A stretch of 7,306 nucleotides of DNA from Pseudomonadota bacterium. Its GTDB lineage: Bacteria > Pseudomonadota > Alphaproteobacteria > Caulobacterales > Caulobacteraceae. The stretch lies in the NCBI GenBank assembly GCA_023445955.1, contig JAEXJH010000099.1:1-7306 (forward strand), written 5' to 3'. Under the pieces are notes generated by a model. The model was given only the letters and a program-made list of their open reading frames with translations. It was not told where the DNA came from and ran no database searches. Of the stretch, positions 6,495 to 7,306 are shown in pieces. The position numbers and the translations under genes are program-made. How positions within the stretch are numbered: the stretch's first letter is position 1; each line of letters opens with the position of its first letter.

Positions 6495-7306
6495 ATGACC
6501 TTTTCCGCCGTGATCGTCGCCGCCGGTTCGGGAACCCGAGCCGGTCCGGGCCAGGCCAAGCAATGGCGGCCCGTAGCCGGAAAACCGGCCCTGCGCTGGT
6601 CGGTCGAAGCCTTCTTAGCGGGCGGCGCGGCGGACATTGTCATCGTAACGACACAGGAAGGCGAAAAAGCGCTCGCCGAGGTTCTCGACGGCCTGACGGG
6701 GTGGCGCGCGGTCGCGGGCGGCGCGACTCGGGCGCTGTCGGTGCAGTTGGGTCTGGCGGCTCTCGCCAACCGTCCCGAGGACGAGCCGTTGCTCATCCAT
6801 GACGCCGCCCGGCCCTTCCTGACGAGAGCGACGATCGAGGGCGTGCTGAAAGCACTCGAGACCGCCGACGCCGCGCTCCCTGCCCTTCCCGTCGCCGACA
6901 CGCTGAAGCGCGCCGAGCCGGGCCAGAACCCCATCACGACCTCGCGCGACCATCTGTGGCGCGCCCAGACGCCCCAGGCCGCGCGTCGCAACACGCTGCT
7001 GGCCGCCTATGCCGCCTGGACCGAAGGCGAGCCGACCGACGACGCCCAGGTGGTGGAAGCCGCCGGCGGCCGCGTGGCCATCGCGCCGGGCGATCCGCTT
7101 TTGCTGAAACTCACCTATCCCGAGGACTTCGCCATGGCCGAACGGCTCGCCGGCGCCGCGCGCATCACCCGAGTCGGCCAGGGCTTCGACGCCCACCGTT
7201 GGGGCCCGGGTGAAGAGGTCTGGCTGTGCGGCGTGGCCATCAAGCACGACGAGACCCTGATCGGCCACTCCGACGCCGACGCCGGCCTGCACGCCCTGAC
7301 CGACGC
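6495..7306 (+). CDS. ispDF: Bifunctional IspD-IspF isoprenoid enzyme (3' end outside window)
   Basis: The first 270 codons of a fused enzyme of the non-mevalonate (MEP) isoprenoid pathway. The IspD half (about 1-222) transfers CMP to 2-C-methyl-D-erythritol 4-phosphate: [10 protein letters not shown] (8-17) with R15, K22 in [17 protein letters not shown] (75-87), IHDAARPF (101-108), RAQTPQA (156-162) and TDDAQVVE (181-188). The IspF half (about 224 onward) makes the cyclodiphosphate: [11 protein letters not shown] (227-237) with metal ligands D232 and H234, then [14 protein letters not shown] (257-270) with H258 and the third ligand H266, where the window ends. The linker between the two is almost nil. 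Start: an in-frame TAA at 6483-6485 lies just upstream, so the ATG at 6495 is the first possible ATG; no good Shine-Dalgarno precedes it. IspDF fusions are well known in alphaproteobacteria. The gene is divergent from the ntr operon and has no obvious functional link to it. Confidence 0.96.
   Translation, partial: MTFSAVIVAAGSGTRAGPGQAKQWRPVAGKPALRWSVEAFLAGGAADIVIVTTQEGEKALAEVLDGLTGWRAVAGGATRALSVQLGLAALANRPEDEPLLIHDAARPFLTRATIEGVLKALETADAALPALPVADTLKRAEPGQNPITTSRDHLWRAQTPQAARRNTLLAAYAAWTEGEPTDDAQVVEAAGGRVAIAPGDPLLLKLTYPEDFAMAERLAGAARITRVGQGFDAHRWGPGEEVWLCGVAIKHDETLIGHSDADAGLHALTD

Noticed and set aside
6615..7292. Minus-strand open frame (225 codons) opposite ispDF
   Set aside because: It is antisense to the catalytic motifs of IspD and IspF, and its product is GC-biased with no recognisable domain.

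Overview
The window is a compact, high-GC stretch of an alphaproteobacterial chromosome. Gene order and protein detail point to Caulobacter or a close relative: a dusB/nifR3-ntrB-ntrC-ntrY-ntrX run next to a fused ispDF, and an NtrC that lacks the GAFTGA loop. The genus is inferred from recognition, not from a search. I see no mobile elements, tRNA or rRNA genes, or CRISPR arrays.

Minus-strand operon (positions 6396 down to 1, running off the left edge). From its 5' end it encodes: a DusB/NifR3-type tRNA-dihydrouridine synthase; the cytosolic nitrogen sensor kinase NtrB; its response regulator NtrC; the membrane sensor kinase NtrY; and the first 177 residues of the response regulator NtrX. 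Junctions are tight: a 4-bp ATGA overlap (dusB/ntrB), a 2-bp gap (ntrB/ntrC) and another 4-bp ATGA overlap (ntrY/ntrX). The only real internal gap, about 75 bp, separates ntrC from ntrY and so divides the two kinase-regulator pairs.

Right end, plus strand (6495 to the edge). A divergent gene encodes the bifunctional isoprenoid enzyme IspD-IspF: all of the IspD half and the start of the IspF half. The 98-bp divergent spacer must carry the outward promoters for both units. It holds several short inverted repeats and a five-codon reading frame whose stop overlaps the dusB start.

How the genes work together: NtrB/NtrC would sense and respond to cellular nitrogen status (in the family, through PII protein and glutamine). 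NtrY/NtrX is a second, membrane-linked pair that is often functionally connected to it. DusB modifies tRNA and is a customary first gene of this operon in alphaproteobacteria. The most notable sequence feature is in NtrC: the AAA+ domain keeps its ATPase motifs, but the sigma-54-contacting L1 loop is cleanly missing. This NtrC therefore probably does not work as a classical sigma-54 activator. This has precedent in Rhodobacter capsulatus and Caulobacter, so it is unusual but not wholly new.
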